From: Sediminibacterium sp.
Lineage (GTDB): Bacteria; Bacteroidota; Bacteroidia; Chitinophagales; Chitinophagaceae
NCBI RefSeq assembly: GCF_019264485.1
Contig: NZ_JAHVAA010000004.1
Location: 62,001 to 126,000 of the forward strand
Length of the DNA: 64,000 bases
Direction: 5' to 3'
The translations under genes were made by a program, and so were the position numbers. The notes beneath the pieces were generated by a model. It did no database searches and was not told the origin of the DNA. It was given only the letters and a program-made list of their open reading frames with translations. The number at the start of each line of letters is the position of its first letter. The stretch's first letter is position 1. Below are positions 50,808 to 58,591 of the stretch, piece by piece.

Positions 50808-52772
50808 TTATTGCAGTTTTAAAAATAAATCCCGTTTTTCATCAAAACCTGTCAGTTGTATTTCAAACTGCTCTTTATTTTCTATCTCAAACTCCAGTTC
50901 GTTTTTTTCTTTCTTCGTAAAATAGACGCCTGTAGACTCTATTATAATAGGCAATTTTGACAGATCGAAATCCAGTTGCTGGTAACTTTTAATGGGATTC
51001 CCTCTTGGTACATCATATCCCAATTTCAATCGCATACTCTCCGGCATTTCTTCAGCAGCTGGATTGCTTGTAATTTTTAATCCTGACAAAATTTTCTCAA
51101 CCAGTACAGGTCTTTTTTTTCCTTGTACAATTGGAATATCAGGCTCCTCTGTATCATCTTCTCCTTTACTGTCATGACCGGTTTTATCTTTTGGTTTTTT
51201 CTCCTCCGGTTCCTGAGTCTCTACAGGAATAGAGAAAAAATCTATCAACAGGTCTTTCTGAATTCCATCCAGGGGTCGTTGCAACTGATCATATAATTTT
51301 TTCAGTGTTGCTTTTACAAATGCCAATGCCTCCTTTCCATCTACATATTTTCCTTTAAAATTTCTTGAATCCGGTTGCCACTCGGTATGTGCCGGATTTT
51401 CAGAATCACCCAGCATACGGGCCAGATCAATATCCTGAATTACAACCACTCCCCTTACCAGTCCCTTGTCGAGAGATGTTATCCCGGAAATGGTAATACC
51501 GTCTCTTACAAATAAATTTTCGGGTTTAACCAGCGTTGTATCTTTTTCAAGAAATGCCTGATACCAGCATGTTTTTGCTTCCCCGTTCACTGGTTGATAT
51601 TTAAGCGGAATGGAAAAAGCCACTCTTTCATTTTGTTCAAACCTGTCTCTTAATAAGTTCAACCCTTCTTGATCTCCAAACATTGCTTTTGAATTCCATC
51701 TTGGTTTTGCTTTAAGATCAAGTTCTTTCAGTCTAAAAAAATCTTCTTCCTTTAAGCCAAAGGACCATTGTGCAAATTCAAAAAGCCTGATGAGGCTTTC
51801 TTTTGTTTTAAGCTTCTTATCCCCTTCGTTCAGTAATTGCAGAAAGTTTATTTGTTCAACCGCACGCCGAATAGAATCCTTCTTTAGTTCAATACAATGA
51901 TCTTCTTCTGTAATTTCCACTTCCAACCTGCCTTCAAGAATAGGATAAAAGTATTGTTCAATTACTGCGTAAGCCAGATGGTTAACCGTTATCTCATCGG
52001 TTACAAACGGAACGATCAGGGAAAAACCCGGCTGATCTTTTCTCTGCAGGTGAAAAAGACTCTCAAAACAGTTCAGTTCGCTCTCTGTTTCTACAGGTTC
52101 AGCAAAGCAATCGGTACTACCTTCGTATTTTCCAAACATTCCATAAGGCTTGTATCCGCACTCTTCTTTTTTTTCATCCTCTCTGTTGTGAATACGCAGA
52201 ATACTTTGGCCCATCAGCATTTTCCGTCGGTCGCTTTTCCTGACAGTTATTCCCCAGAATGAATTGATATTGGAAGAAGCAGGAAAAACAGTTTTTCCAA
52301 GGCCCCATCTACCCAGTTTATCGTCTATTTTACCTGAACGGCCAACATTACGCCAGAAATAATAAAAATTATGGGGCTGACCATCTTTAATGTTTTCTAC
52401 ATAATGCTCTTTAGGATTACCCTCCAGCCCTTTTGTATTGAAATCCTCAAATACAAGGAATTTCATCGGAGTTTCAAAATCTGGTAAAGCTGATATTCCA
52501 GACGCTTTTGCTTTTAAGTGTGGTGTCAGTGTTTCTAAGAAAGGAAGATAAGCCTGCGGCTGTAAAGCATATTTATTTCCTGAGAGAAATATCCTCACTC
52601 TTACCGTTTCAAAATGATCTGCCCGGTTTCTTTCATCTAGTGCATTCTGAATACCTTCCCGCACCACCGCAGTCGATATGTTATCAATATCTCTGGTGGT
52701 AAAAAACTCGCCTTGGATGGGGTCTACATCCATATCATCGCGGGAGTTGGGTTTAAAGCGCCATTCAATCAT
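50808..52772 (-). CDS. GHKL-fold ATPase (second of two) of the restriction-like operon
   Basis: Protein of 654 residues. The N-terminal part carries GHKL/Bergerat motifs: N-box STAVVREGIQNALDER, a D-x-x-T-x-G-like FEDFNTKGLEG, and the glycine-lid GRWGLGKTVFPASSNINSFWG. The middle contains long mixed segments, and a charged linker (KKPKDKTGHDSKGEDDTEEPDI) leads to a C-terminal beta-rich domain of about 100 residues that starts after the KRPVLVEKIL segment. It is unlike the other GHKL protein beside it apart from the ATPase motifs. Related ATPases occur in restriction and MORC-like systems. It follows that gene by 3 bp. Confidence 0.8.
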   Translation of the reverse strand: MIEWRFKPNSRDDMDVDPIQGEFFTTRDIDNISTAVVREGIQNALDERNRADHFETVRVRIFLSGNKYALQPQAYLPFLETLTPHLKAKASGISALPDFETPMKFLVFEDFNTKGLEGNPKEHYVENIKDGQPHNFYYFWRNVGRSGKIDDKLGRWGLGKTVFPASSNINSFWGITVRKSDRRKMLMGQSILRIHNREDEKKEECGYKPYGMFGKYEGSTDCFAEPVETESELNCFESLFHLQRKDQPGFSLIVPFVTDEITVNHLAYAVIEQYFYPILEGRLEVEITEEDHCIELKKDSIRRAVEQINFLQLLNEGDKKLKTKESLIRLFEFAQWSFGLKEEDFFRLKELDLKAKPRWNSKAMFGDQEGLNLLRDRFEQNERVAFSIPLKYQPVNGEAKTCWYQAFLEKDTTLVKPENLFVRDGITISGITSLDKGLVRGVVVIQDIDLARMLGDSENPAHTEWQPDSRNFKGKYVDGKEALAFVKATLKKLYDQLQRPLDGIQKDLLIDFFSIPVETQEPEEKKPKDKTGHDSKGEDDTEEPDIPIVQGKKRPVLVEKILSGLKITSNPAAEEMPESMRLKLGYDVPRGNPIKSYQQLDFDLSKLPIIIESTGVYFTKKEKNELEFEIENKEQFEIQLTGFDEKRDLFLKLQ

Positions 52773-52775
52773 CTT

Positions 52776-54629
52776 TTATATAACTGATTTATTATAGAGT
52801 TCGATAAATTCTTTGTGGTTTTGTTTTGATTGCTCCAATAATTCTGCATATGTTTTAACAAAAACCTCTCCTGATTTTATATAAGTCGCCTCTTTAGATT
52901 TAAAATATGGGTCATTCGATTTTTTTCCTCCAATCACATAACAAATAACTCTTGAAAATCCTGACTGTGACGAAAAATGGTTCTCTAAAAAAACTTTATA
53001 CCGATTTGCTTGTTCCAGTGCACTTTCATCTACACTATATAAACTCCTTTTTATTTCAATTACATACAAAATTTCTCCTAACGCATTACTACATAAAAAA
53101 TCTATACGTCTATTAGCTTCAGTAAGTTTCTCTTCCGGAAAGTTTACTTTTAATAAATTGGAATAGTGTACCTCATCTTTAAATTCTAAAATTCTAGGGT
53201 CTAATAGCCAAGAAAATTGCTTTAAAAAATTATGTAAAGTCGGAACTTCTTTAGTATCTGTTTTAATATACTGTTCGAATTGTTTTATTACTTCAACTCT
53301 AGATAAAGCGATACCTCTATATTGTTTAGCTTCTACTATCTTCCATTCTTCCATTAATTTCAGAAGAGTCGGAATCTCTTCAGAATTAGAAATATCTGCA
53401 ATCCTAGAAGCATAATCTTTAAAAATTTTATTATCAAATTTATCAACAACATTTCCAATTATCTGACTTGACTCATCAACGTCTATGTTCTGGTTTTCAA
53501 GAATAGGAGTAATGATTTTATTACTTAATTCTTTTTCATATGTTGGCAAAGAGTTTTGCCATTGATCAACATCAATTCCTTTTTTAATTTTTATTTGATC
53601 CTTTTTTAAAGTGCCGCGCAATAATCTCCACTCGCTTCCAATTTTTTTTATTATATGTTGAAGATAATTCTGTAATTCCTTTGTTTTGTCATTTTCCCAA
53701 ATAAGTGAATGCCTATCAGTAGATATAACATCTTCACTGAATTCATCAATGAAATCGATTTCAAGATATCCAGTCACATAAGTATGAAAATTGTCATTAT
53801 CTCTTAATCCATAAAAACTTGCATTATTTACAATCTTTCCACGTGAAGTCAAGTAGACACCACTCATTTCTGTGTCTTTAATGGGGGTTTCTGTTGTAAA
53901 TACTGATCCAGAAAACCGTTTCCAGTATTCATAATGTTCACCATATTTACTATCTGGAAAATTCCATTTAAACTGAACATTAAGCCCATTAAACTTAAGC
54001 TCATTGACTACATCTACTCGTTGACCTTCAGTTGACGAGAGCGTAACTGACATTTTATCAAATATCAAAAATTTCTTTGAAAGACTTATTGCAATATTAT
54101 CAAGATCAAAGCCTGACTTTCTTCTGATTTGTTTTAGTAAAATTTTTGTTCCGCGCTCATTTGTTTCAGCAATAGTATCCTTTGGAATTATTAGCTCTGG
54201 TGAATAGTTACCACTACTTTTTTTGATATCATCAAGATTCATTCTAAAATGATTTTTAAAACCATTCTTAATAGAAATTACTTCTATAACATCACAAACA
54301 CCAAAGACTGAAAGTTTACCAAGTCCTTTCTTCCCAATTACTTTTCTTCCGCTTGCGCTAGTCTCTTTATTTTCATGAATACGCCTATTTCTTCCTATCA
54401 CTAAATATTTTTCGTTTAATTCTGAAAAAGTCATTCCATCACCATAATCAACATACTCAATTTCTTTTCGGGCATCTCTATCTGCAAAGATTATCTCTAC
54501 TTTATCTGAATCAGCATCCCAAGAATTAGAAATCAACTCAGATAAAACACTTGGCAATTTTGAGTACAATGAAATACCTAAGTGTTCAATTGTATTGGGA
54601 TCAAATTTTAAAGAAAGTTTATCACTCAT
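52776..54629 (-). CDS. MutL/MORC-like GHKL ATPase fused to a PD-(D/E)XK nuclease-like domain
   Basis: Protein of 617 residues. N-box VLSELISNSWDADSDKVEI, DYGDGM (G1) and VIGKKGLGKLSVFGVCD (G2) define a GHKL ATPase at residues 1-200 in the MutL/MORC style. The C-terminal 130 residues hold RRIDFLCSNALGEILYVIEIKRSLYSVDESALEQANRYKVFLE, a PD-(D/E)XK-type core (D...E-I-K) that is probably the DNA-cleaving part. The DNA is visibly more A/T-rich than its neighbours, hinting at separate transfer. The start overlaps the methyltransferase stop by four bases (ATGA). Inference: ATP-gated restriction enzyme paired with the methyltransferase. Confidence 0.82.
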   Translation of the reverse strand: MSDKLSLKFDPNTIEHLGISLYSKLPSVLSELISNSWDADSDKVEIIFADRDARKEIEYVDYGDGMTFSELNEKYLVIGRNRRIHENKETSASGRKVIGKKGLGKLSVFGVCDVIEVISIKNGFKNHFRMNLDDIKKSSGNYSPELIIPKDTIAETNERGTKILLKQIRRKSGFDLDNIAISLSKKFLIFDKMSVTLSSTEGQRVDVVNELKFNGLNVQFKWNFPDSKYGEHYEYWKRFSGSVFTTETPIKDTEMSGVYLTSRGKIVNNASFYGLRDNDNFHTYVTGYLEIDFIDEFSEDVISTDRHSLIWENDKTKELQNYLQHIIKKIGSEWRLLRGTLKKDQIKIKKGIDVDQWQNSLPTYEKELSNKIITPILENQNIDVDESSQIIGNVVDKFDNKIFKDYASRIADISNSEEIPTLLKLMEEWKIVEAKQYRGIALSRVEVIKQFEQYIKTDTKEVPTLHNFLKQFSWLLDPRILEFKDEVHYSNLLKVNFPEEKLTEANRRIDFLCSNALGEILYVIEIKRSLYSVDESALEQANRYKVFLENHFSSQSGFSRVICYVIGGKKSNDPYFKSKEATYIKSGEVFVKTYAELLEQSKQNHKEFIELYNKSVI

Positions 54630-55879
54630 AAGAGATTTTTTAGTTTTGTAGCAATTTTTTCTCCCATGAGGACTGGCACAGCGTTTCCAATTTGCTTGAA
54701 TGCAGCGGTTCTGTTTTTCCCTTCCTTCACTCCTTCAAAATAAAAATCATCAGGAAATGATTGCAACCGGGCTGCTTCTCTTACTGTTAAGGATCTATTT
54801 TGTTTTATATCGGGATGTATATAGTAATGTCCGTCTTTGGCAATATGCGCCACCACTGTTTGCGAATAAGCGGCTTTATCATTTACCACCTTAAACCGAT
54901 CAAAAAAAGAATGTTCATTTTTATGTGTACGCAATCGTTTAGGCAGAGATGTATAAGAAAGTCTTTCGCCTGCCTGCATTTTCTCTACTGCTATACGGTA
55001 TATTTCTTTATCCTGCTCAGTATTCGGCCTGGCCACATGCTGGGTTAATATATCAATCCCATTACGGATACCGCTTTCATTCAGATAGGCTGTTGTTGGT
55101 TTTGCGTAGGTAACATATTTATCTGTTCCTTCTCCAGCCTGTAGCATTGGTAAATCACTCAACAATTCTTTTACCGTGTGATTTACCTTACTACGTATAG
55201 CTTCCAGATCAGGCAATGTAATCTGTTTATGGTTCTGCCATCCGATGATAATTACCCGTTTCCTGTTTTGCAATACACCAAAGTTGTTTGCTTCTACTGT
55301 AAACAGCTTCATGTGATAACCTTTACTGTCAAACAGTTTTTCCATATTCCGGAGGTAAATACCATTACCGGCAGATTTAAGACCAAGCACATTTTCAAAT
55401 ACAAAAATCTTTGGCTCATATTTTTCCAGATATTTTGCATATTGTACGTACAGGTAATTACGATGATCGCCTTTCATACCATGCCGGCTTCTGGCTCTTC
55501 CCACCAGAGAATATGCCTGGCAGGGTGGGCCACCGATTATCAGGTCTACTTTTCGACCGTTACGTAATTTTTCGATGGTTTTGTGTATTTCAGGGTTGTT
55601 TTCACCGCCTATCGGCAGGTTAATTACGCTCTCCAGCAATTCAGCAGGTACATTGCTGTATAATTCTGTCCTGTTTATTTTTCCTTCCAGGTATTTCTTG
55701 TACTCATTAAACTTTCCATTTGCTTTCAGATAATGATACGCAACCCTTGTTTTTAAGGTATAACAGGCCGCCTCGTCCATCTCTACGTGAGCAATAGGCT
55801 CAAATCCTGCCCGGATAAATCCTTCTGATAAACCTCCTGCACCTGCAAAGAGGTCGATAAAAGTCAACTTCTTTGTCAT
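54626..55879 (-). CDS. C5-cytosine DNA methyltransferase
   Basis: Modification enzyme of 417 residues. Conserved motifs in order: I FIDLFAGAGGLSEGF, IV GGPPCQAYSLVGRARS (catalytic Cys), VI FVFENVLGLKSAG, VIII NRKRVIIIGW, IX and X SLTVREAARLQSFPDDF and FKQIGNAVPVLMGEKIA. The variable region between VIII and IX is the target-recognition domain; its specificity cannot be read. It overlaps the XRE gene's stop (TAATG) and the nuclease-ATPase gene, so the three are translated in step. It should protect self DNA from the operon's nuclease. Confidence 0.96.
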   Translation of the reverse strand: MTKKLTFIDLFAGAGGLSEGFIRAGFEPIAHVEMDEAACYTLKTRVAYHYLKANGKFNEYKKYLEGKINRTELYSNVPAELLESVINLPIGGENNPEIHKTIEKLRNGRKVDLIIGGPPCQAYSLVGRARSRHGMKGDHRNYLYVQYAKYLEKYEPKIFVFENVLGLKSAGNGIYLRNMEKLFDSKGYHMKLFTVEANNFGVLQNRKRVIIIGWQNHKQITLPDLEAIRSKVNHTVKELLSDLPMLQAGEGTDKYVTYAKPTTAYLNESGIRNGIDILTQHVARPNTEQDKEIYRIAVEKMQAGERLSYTSLPKRLRTHKNEHSFFDRFKVVNDKAAYSQTVVAHIAKDGHYYIHPDIKQNRSLTVREAARLQSFPDDFYFEGVKEGKNRTAAFKQIGNAVPVLMGEKIATKLKNLL

Positions 55880-56097
55880 TATTTAAATTCTTTACTATCA
55901 AAAAAATCTTTCGAAGAAATCTCTAATGCTTTTAATATCTTATCCAATGTTGAAAGCGATATATTTTTTCTTCCGTTCTCAATATGTGTCAGGTATGTTC
56001 TTTCCATATCAGCCTCATAAGAAAATTTCTCCTGTGAAAGACTTTTCTTTTTTCTGAGCTGGGTAATTCTTTTACCAACTTTCGTTTTTAAATCCAT
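55879..56097 (-). CDS. XRE-family helix-turn-helix regulator (controller-protein type)
   Basis: Protein of 72 residues, all helix-turn-helix: GKRITQLRKKKSLSQEKFSYEADMERTYLTHIENGRKNISLSTLDKILKAL. Size and position, immediately before the methyltransferase and overlapping it by one base, match C proteins that time restriction-modification expression. A candidate promoter with repeats lies 37 bp upstream. Confidence 0.9.
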   Translation of the reverse strand: MDLKTKVGKRITQLRKKKSLSQEKFSYEADMERTYLTHIENGRKNISLSTLDKILKALEISSKDFFDSKEFK

Positions 56098-56133
56098 GCT
56101 TAGGGTAAACAGGTTTGTAATACTGGGGGAGGG

Positions 56134-56153
56134 TATGCAAACGTACTATGCAA
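56134..56153 (-). promoter_or_regulatory. Candidate promoter/operator of the XRE gene
   Basis: On the minus strand TTGCATA is repeated with a six-base spacer GTACGT, and the second copy overlaps an exact TAnnTTTG box (TACGTTTG, 56138-56145). The repeats are placed where the XRE protein could repress or activate its own promoter. No separate -33 element was seen. Confidence 0.5.
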
Positions 56154-56275
56154 TTTATATATGTGTCTTTTAAAACACCGTATATTATAGGACACATTCC
56201 TAACATCTTTTCAAGATGCCGTATTTACACTTAAAATATAAGCACTGCTTCTTACCCGATGGTATCGAAGAACGG

Positions 56276-56692
56276 CTATTGAGAGAATTTTTTCAACAAA
56301 GAGCGCAATGTTTTATCCAATCTGGGTGGCTTTAATGCACACTCCCAGATTGTAATAATTTTCCACTGGTTTTTCTTCAAAGCTGCTATTGCCTTTGCAT
56401 CGTTTGCAGTATTTATGGCAATTTTTTCTACCCACCACTCCGTCCTTGTTTTAGGAATAACAAAGTAGCGGCAGTTTTTATGACCATGCCAAAAGCATCC
56501 ATGAACAAAAACAACTGTTTTATACTTAGGCAGCACTATATCAGGTTTTCCCGGAAGGGTTTTATCATGCAGTTTGTATCTTAATCCCTGTGCATGCAAA
56601 AAGCGCCGAACCAGCATTTCGGGTTTTGTGTCTTTCCCTTTAATGCGGCTCATATTGTAGCTGCGTTGCTCTTTTGTATGCACGTCTGCCAT
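56276..56692 (-). CDS. vsr: Very-short-patch-repair (Vsr) endonuclease
   Basis: Mismatch endonuclease of 138 residues that nicks at T:G mismatches formed when methylated cytosine deaminates. Conserved features: NMSRIKGKDTKPEMLVRRFLHAQGLRYKLH at the start, LPGKPDIVLPKYKTVVFVHGCFWHGHKNC (catalytic Asp, zinc site), and FVIPKTRTEWWVEKI (aromatic intercalating segment). It is the usual partner of C5-cytosine methyltransferases. It lies 178 bp before the XRE gene on the same strand and may have its own promoter. Confidence 0.95.
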   Translation of the reverse strand: MADVHTKEQRSYNMSRIKGKDTKPEMLVRRFLHAQGLRYKLHDKTLPGKPDIVLPKYKTVVFVHGCFWHGHKNCRYFVIPKTRTEWWVEKIAINTANDAKAIAALKKNQWKIITIWECALKPPRLDKTLRSLLKKFSQ

Positions 56693-57159
56693 TGTACTAA
56701 TTTATATGATATTCAGAAATCCTCTTTTCAGATTTTAATACTAGTAAACCCTACTCGTGCCGGCGCTCACACATTCACCCTGCCGTTCAGGCACTTCTTT
56801 ATCCAGTAACGCAGTACAAATGGCTCGGTTTATACCCGCTTTTAGCACCGTGTCAACTCACCGCCTCTACAATGTTCAACACAAAAACAGTGTTAAATTG
56901 TGTTTTTACTGTGTTGTTGGTGCCTGCTCATACCGGGCAGAGCTAGTACAAAGTATGAGCATGGTAGGTGACCAGTAGTCGATGCTCTTCTTTTGTCAGT
57001 TTGGCTGTAAAAGGGCTTCTCCCTCTTCACAGTACCTGCGCCGAAAGAAAGTTACAAGCACAAAAAAAGCGAAGCCCTGCATCTTCGCTTTTTTTCATTC
57101 CAGAGTTTGGTTTGCACTTCATCTCCGAAACCCTCAGCACTTTACCACAAACAACTCGT
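56693..57159. other. Gene-free 467-bp region with a structured element of unknown type
   Basis: No full gene. From about 56745 to 57060 the composition differs from the usual gaps. It contains a perfect 9-bp inverted repeat TGCTCATAC/GTATGAGCA (56925-56933 and 56953-56961) and a bulged stem from AACACAAAAACA-type arms (56878-56917). Short frames on the minus strand look like remnants interrupted by stops. It may be a dispersed repeat or a non-coding RNA gene. A terminator-like hairpin closes it at 57062-57095. Confidence 0.5.
57062..57095. terminator. Two-way terminator hairpin
   Basis: AAAAAAAGCGAAG pairs with CTTCGCTTTTTTT across an eight-base loop. It is downstream of the membrane-protein gene (stop at 57160) on the minus strand and has T-runs in both directions. 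The GCGAAG stem is the same as in the two tRNA-linked terminators. Confidence 0.85.
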
Positions 57160-58008
57160 TCAGACCATAAAAAAGATCCAGCCAAAATCAAGTACAATTA
57201 AACAGATCAGCAGGAAAAATCTAACCCACCATTTCTTGTCGCCAATATATTGTTGCAGTATGCGGTAGGTGGACCGCAGGAACAGGTAAGATCCCCAGAA
57301 AAAAAACAACATCCCGATAAGTAATACTATTTCCGACGTTAACAACGGACTTTCCTCTGTAGTAGTGGTTGGAATAAAAATGGTACAAAGCATCATCAGC
57401 AGCGTCGGTAAATTCAAATAGCTCTTTGCATAGACCATGGAGAAAAAAGATCGTCGGAAAACATCGCCGGGAAATATTTGTTTTCGTATACGCCCCAATA
57501 TGAGTGCAAGCAACATGGCATCTAAGTTTGATACCAGGAAAATAAGCAGTGATTGCTCCACCAAATTGAGTTTGCTCAGTGATGCTATTAATGACTCAAT
57601 CAGGTGATTGGCCCTGTTCGCTTCGTTTTCAACAATTTCTTCTTCCGTTTCTACAACAGCACTTGTATCTACCAGGGTATCACTGGCTATTATGGTTGTG
57701 TCGGTTACCATTGCAGCCGAATCTACAACACCAGTAATTTCTGCCTGGCCCATTGTATCATCAATGGTAGTAGCCTGCTGTAATGCAAACAATGTTACAA
57801 TGGTAAGCATCATAGCAAGTTTTACCGGCGAGGTTATGTTAAGGTAACGGCCTTCTTCCTGAGGAATATTTTCTTCCCTTTCTACAATCGTGTAACAGTT
57901 TTTCGTATTACTGAATAACCGTTTGATGGTGATGGGTAATAGTATAATTTCTATAATAATGCGGTACAATAGTTTTTCTATTCCGCCGATAATTCGTTCG
58001 AAATCCAT
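57160..58008 (-). CDS. Unknown membrane protein
   Basis: Protein of 282 residues. An N-terminal amphipathic helix (LLYRIIIEIILLPITIKRLF) is followed by TYPICAL-length transmembrane helices near residues 70 (MLTIVTLFALQQ), 155 (LLIFLVSNLDAMLLALIL), 200 (LPTLLMMLCTIFIP), 225 and 255. A periplasmic or loop region rich in T, D, V and E lies between the first two. It resembles DUF3667/Yip1-like membrane proteins loosely, not enough to name it. Monocistronic, followed by the GCGAAG terminator. Confidence 0.7.
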   Translation of the reverse strand: MDFERIIGGIEKLLYRIIIEIILLPITIKRLFSNTKNCYTIVEREENIPQEEGRYLNITSPVKLAMMLTIVTLFALQQATTIDDTMGQAEITGVVDSAAMVTDTTIIASDTLVDTSAVVETEEEIVENEANRANHLIESLIASLSKLNLVEQSLLIFLVSNLDAMLLALILGRIRKQIFPGDVFRRSFFSMVYAKSYLNLPTLLMMLCTIFIPTTTTEESPLLTSEIVLLIGMLFFFWGSYLFLRSTYRILQQYIGDKKWWVRFFLLICLIVLDFGWIFFMV

Positions 58009-58082
58009 AGGGCTCAGGGTTTAGAAGGAAGTTAAGGATTTCTCTACTTTTTTGATGCGGCTAAAGGCGTTTGTTACCTACA

Positions 58083-58110
58083 AAAAAGCGAAGACTTTCA
58101 TCTTCGCTTT
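58083..58110 (-). terminator. Terminator copy downstream of the decayed tRNA
   Basis: AAAGCGAAGA/TCTTCGCTTT stem with a six-base loop and T-run on the minus strand. It is identical to the terminator after the intact tRNA, showing that tRNA and terminator were duplicated together. Confidence 0.8.
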
Positions 58111-58111
58111 G

Positions 58112-58187
58112 TGGGCCCATCCCGATTGAATCGGGACATGATCCTGAGACCCCCTGATTATTAGTTAATTACTCTAACCTATAAGCA
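58112..58187 (-). pseudogene. Decayed tRNA copy
   Basis: The acceptor 3' end TGGGCCCA, the T-arm start ATCATG, GGGGGTC and the anticodon-arm side ATAATCAGG match the intact tRNA 116 bp away. The D-loop is mostly deleted, the anticodon CAT has become AAT-like, and the 5' acceptor strand is lost. A 17-base palindrome TCCCGATTGAATCGGGA (58120-58136) has been inserted into the T-arm. Not functional. Confidence 0.85.
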
Positions 58188-58197
58188 GCTTGAAATA

Positions 58198-58226
58198 AAA
58201 AAAGCGAAGACTTTCATCTTCGCTTT
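58198..58226 (-). terminator. Terminator of the CAU tRNA
   Basis: AAAGCGAAGA/TCTTCGCTTT with a six-base loop, then TTTTATTT on the minus strand, beginning just 1 base after the tRNA end. Confidence 0.9.
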
Positions 58227-58227
58227 G

Positions 58228-58301
58228 TGGGCCCACCAGGGCATGATCCTGGGACCCCCTGATTATGAGTCAGGTGCTCTAACCAACTGAGCTATAGGCC
58301 C
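58228..58301 (-). tRNA. tRNA with CAU anticodon (elongator Met or lysidine-type Ile)
   Basis: 74 bases without CCA. Acceptor GGGCCTA pairs with TGGGCCC, then A73. The D-arm has AGCTCAGTTGGTTAGAGC, the anticodon stem CCTGA/TCAGG encloses CTCATAA (anticodon CAT), and the T-stem is CCAGG/CCTGG. The anticodon stem lacks the GGG/CCC pairs of initiators and base 1 pairs with 72, so it is not the initiator. Met versus Ile depends on lysidine modification and cannot be read. The T-loop is ATCATGC instead of the usual TTC-R-A, with bases 54 and 58 swapped. Confidence 0.9.
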
Positions 58302-58356
58302 GAAAACAACAGAAGCTGTTTTCAAAAAAGTTTATCCTATTGCCAACACCAAAAAA

Positions 58357-58394
58357 GGTGCTCTTACTCCGCCTCAGGCGAAAGCTATAGGCCC
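58357..58394 (-). pseudogene. Second tRNA relic (5' part only)
   Basis: GGTGCTCT (58357-58364) and GCTATAGGCCC (58384-58394) match the D-arm side and 5' end of the intact tRNA in the same order and orientation. Between them the D-loop is replaced by a segment with the inverted repeat CGCCT-C-AGGCG (58370-58380). The rest of the tRNA is absent. Confidence 0.7.
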
Positions 58395-58474
58395 GGAGTA
58401 ATCTTTTCAGATTGCTCTTGGGCGGCAAAAATAATGAATTACAGTTAATTTTTGAAAGCTAATTGGAGTTTATC

Positions 58475-58589
58475 GGCTATGAGCCGTGAGCTATGAGCTA
58501 TGAGCAAATTGGTACATGCTCAGGCGATAATTCTTGAAACAACTTCTCTGGTTCTGGCTCGAAGCTCAAGGCTCATAGCTCATAGCCTC
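58475..58589. repeat. Inverted heptamer arrays (GAGCTAT family)
   Basis: Left array 58475-58504 reads ggctatg, agccgtg, agctatg, agctatg. The right array 58563-58589 is the same words on the other strand (agctcaa, ggctcat, agctcat). About 58 bases separate them. It lies between the tRNA and the PhnA gene, just after the latter's stop. Confidence 0.8.
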
Positions 58590-58591
58590 TT

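Noticed and set aside
49312-56692. DISARM, BREX or Druantia as the identity of the operon
   Set aside because: No SNF2 helicase, PLD nuclease, PglZ, BrxL or Druantia-type large helicase is present, only GHKL ATPases.
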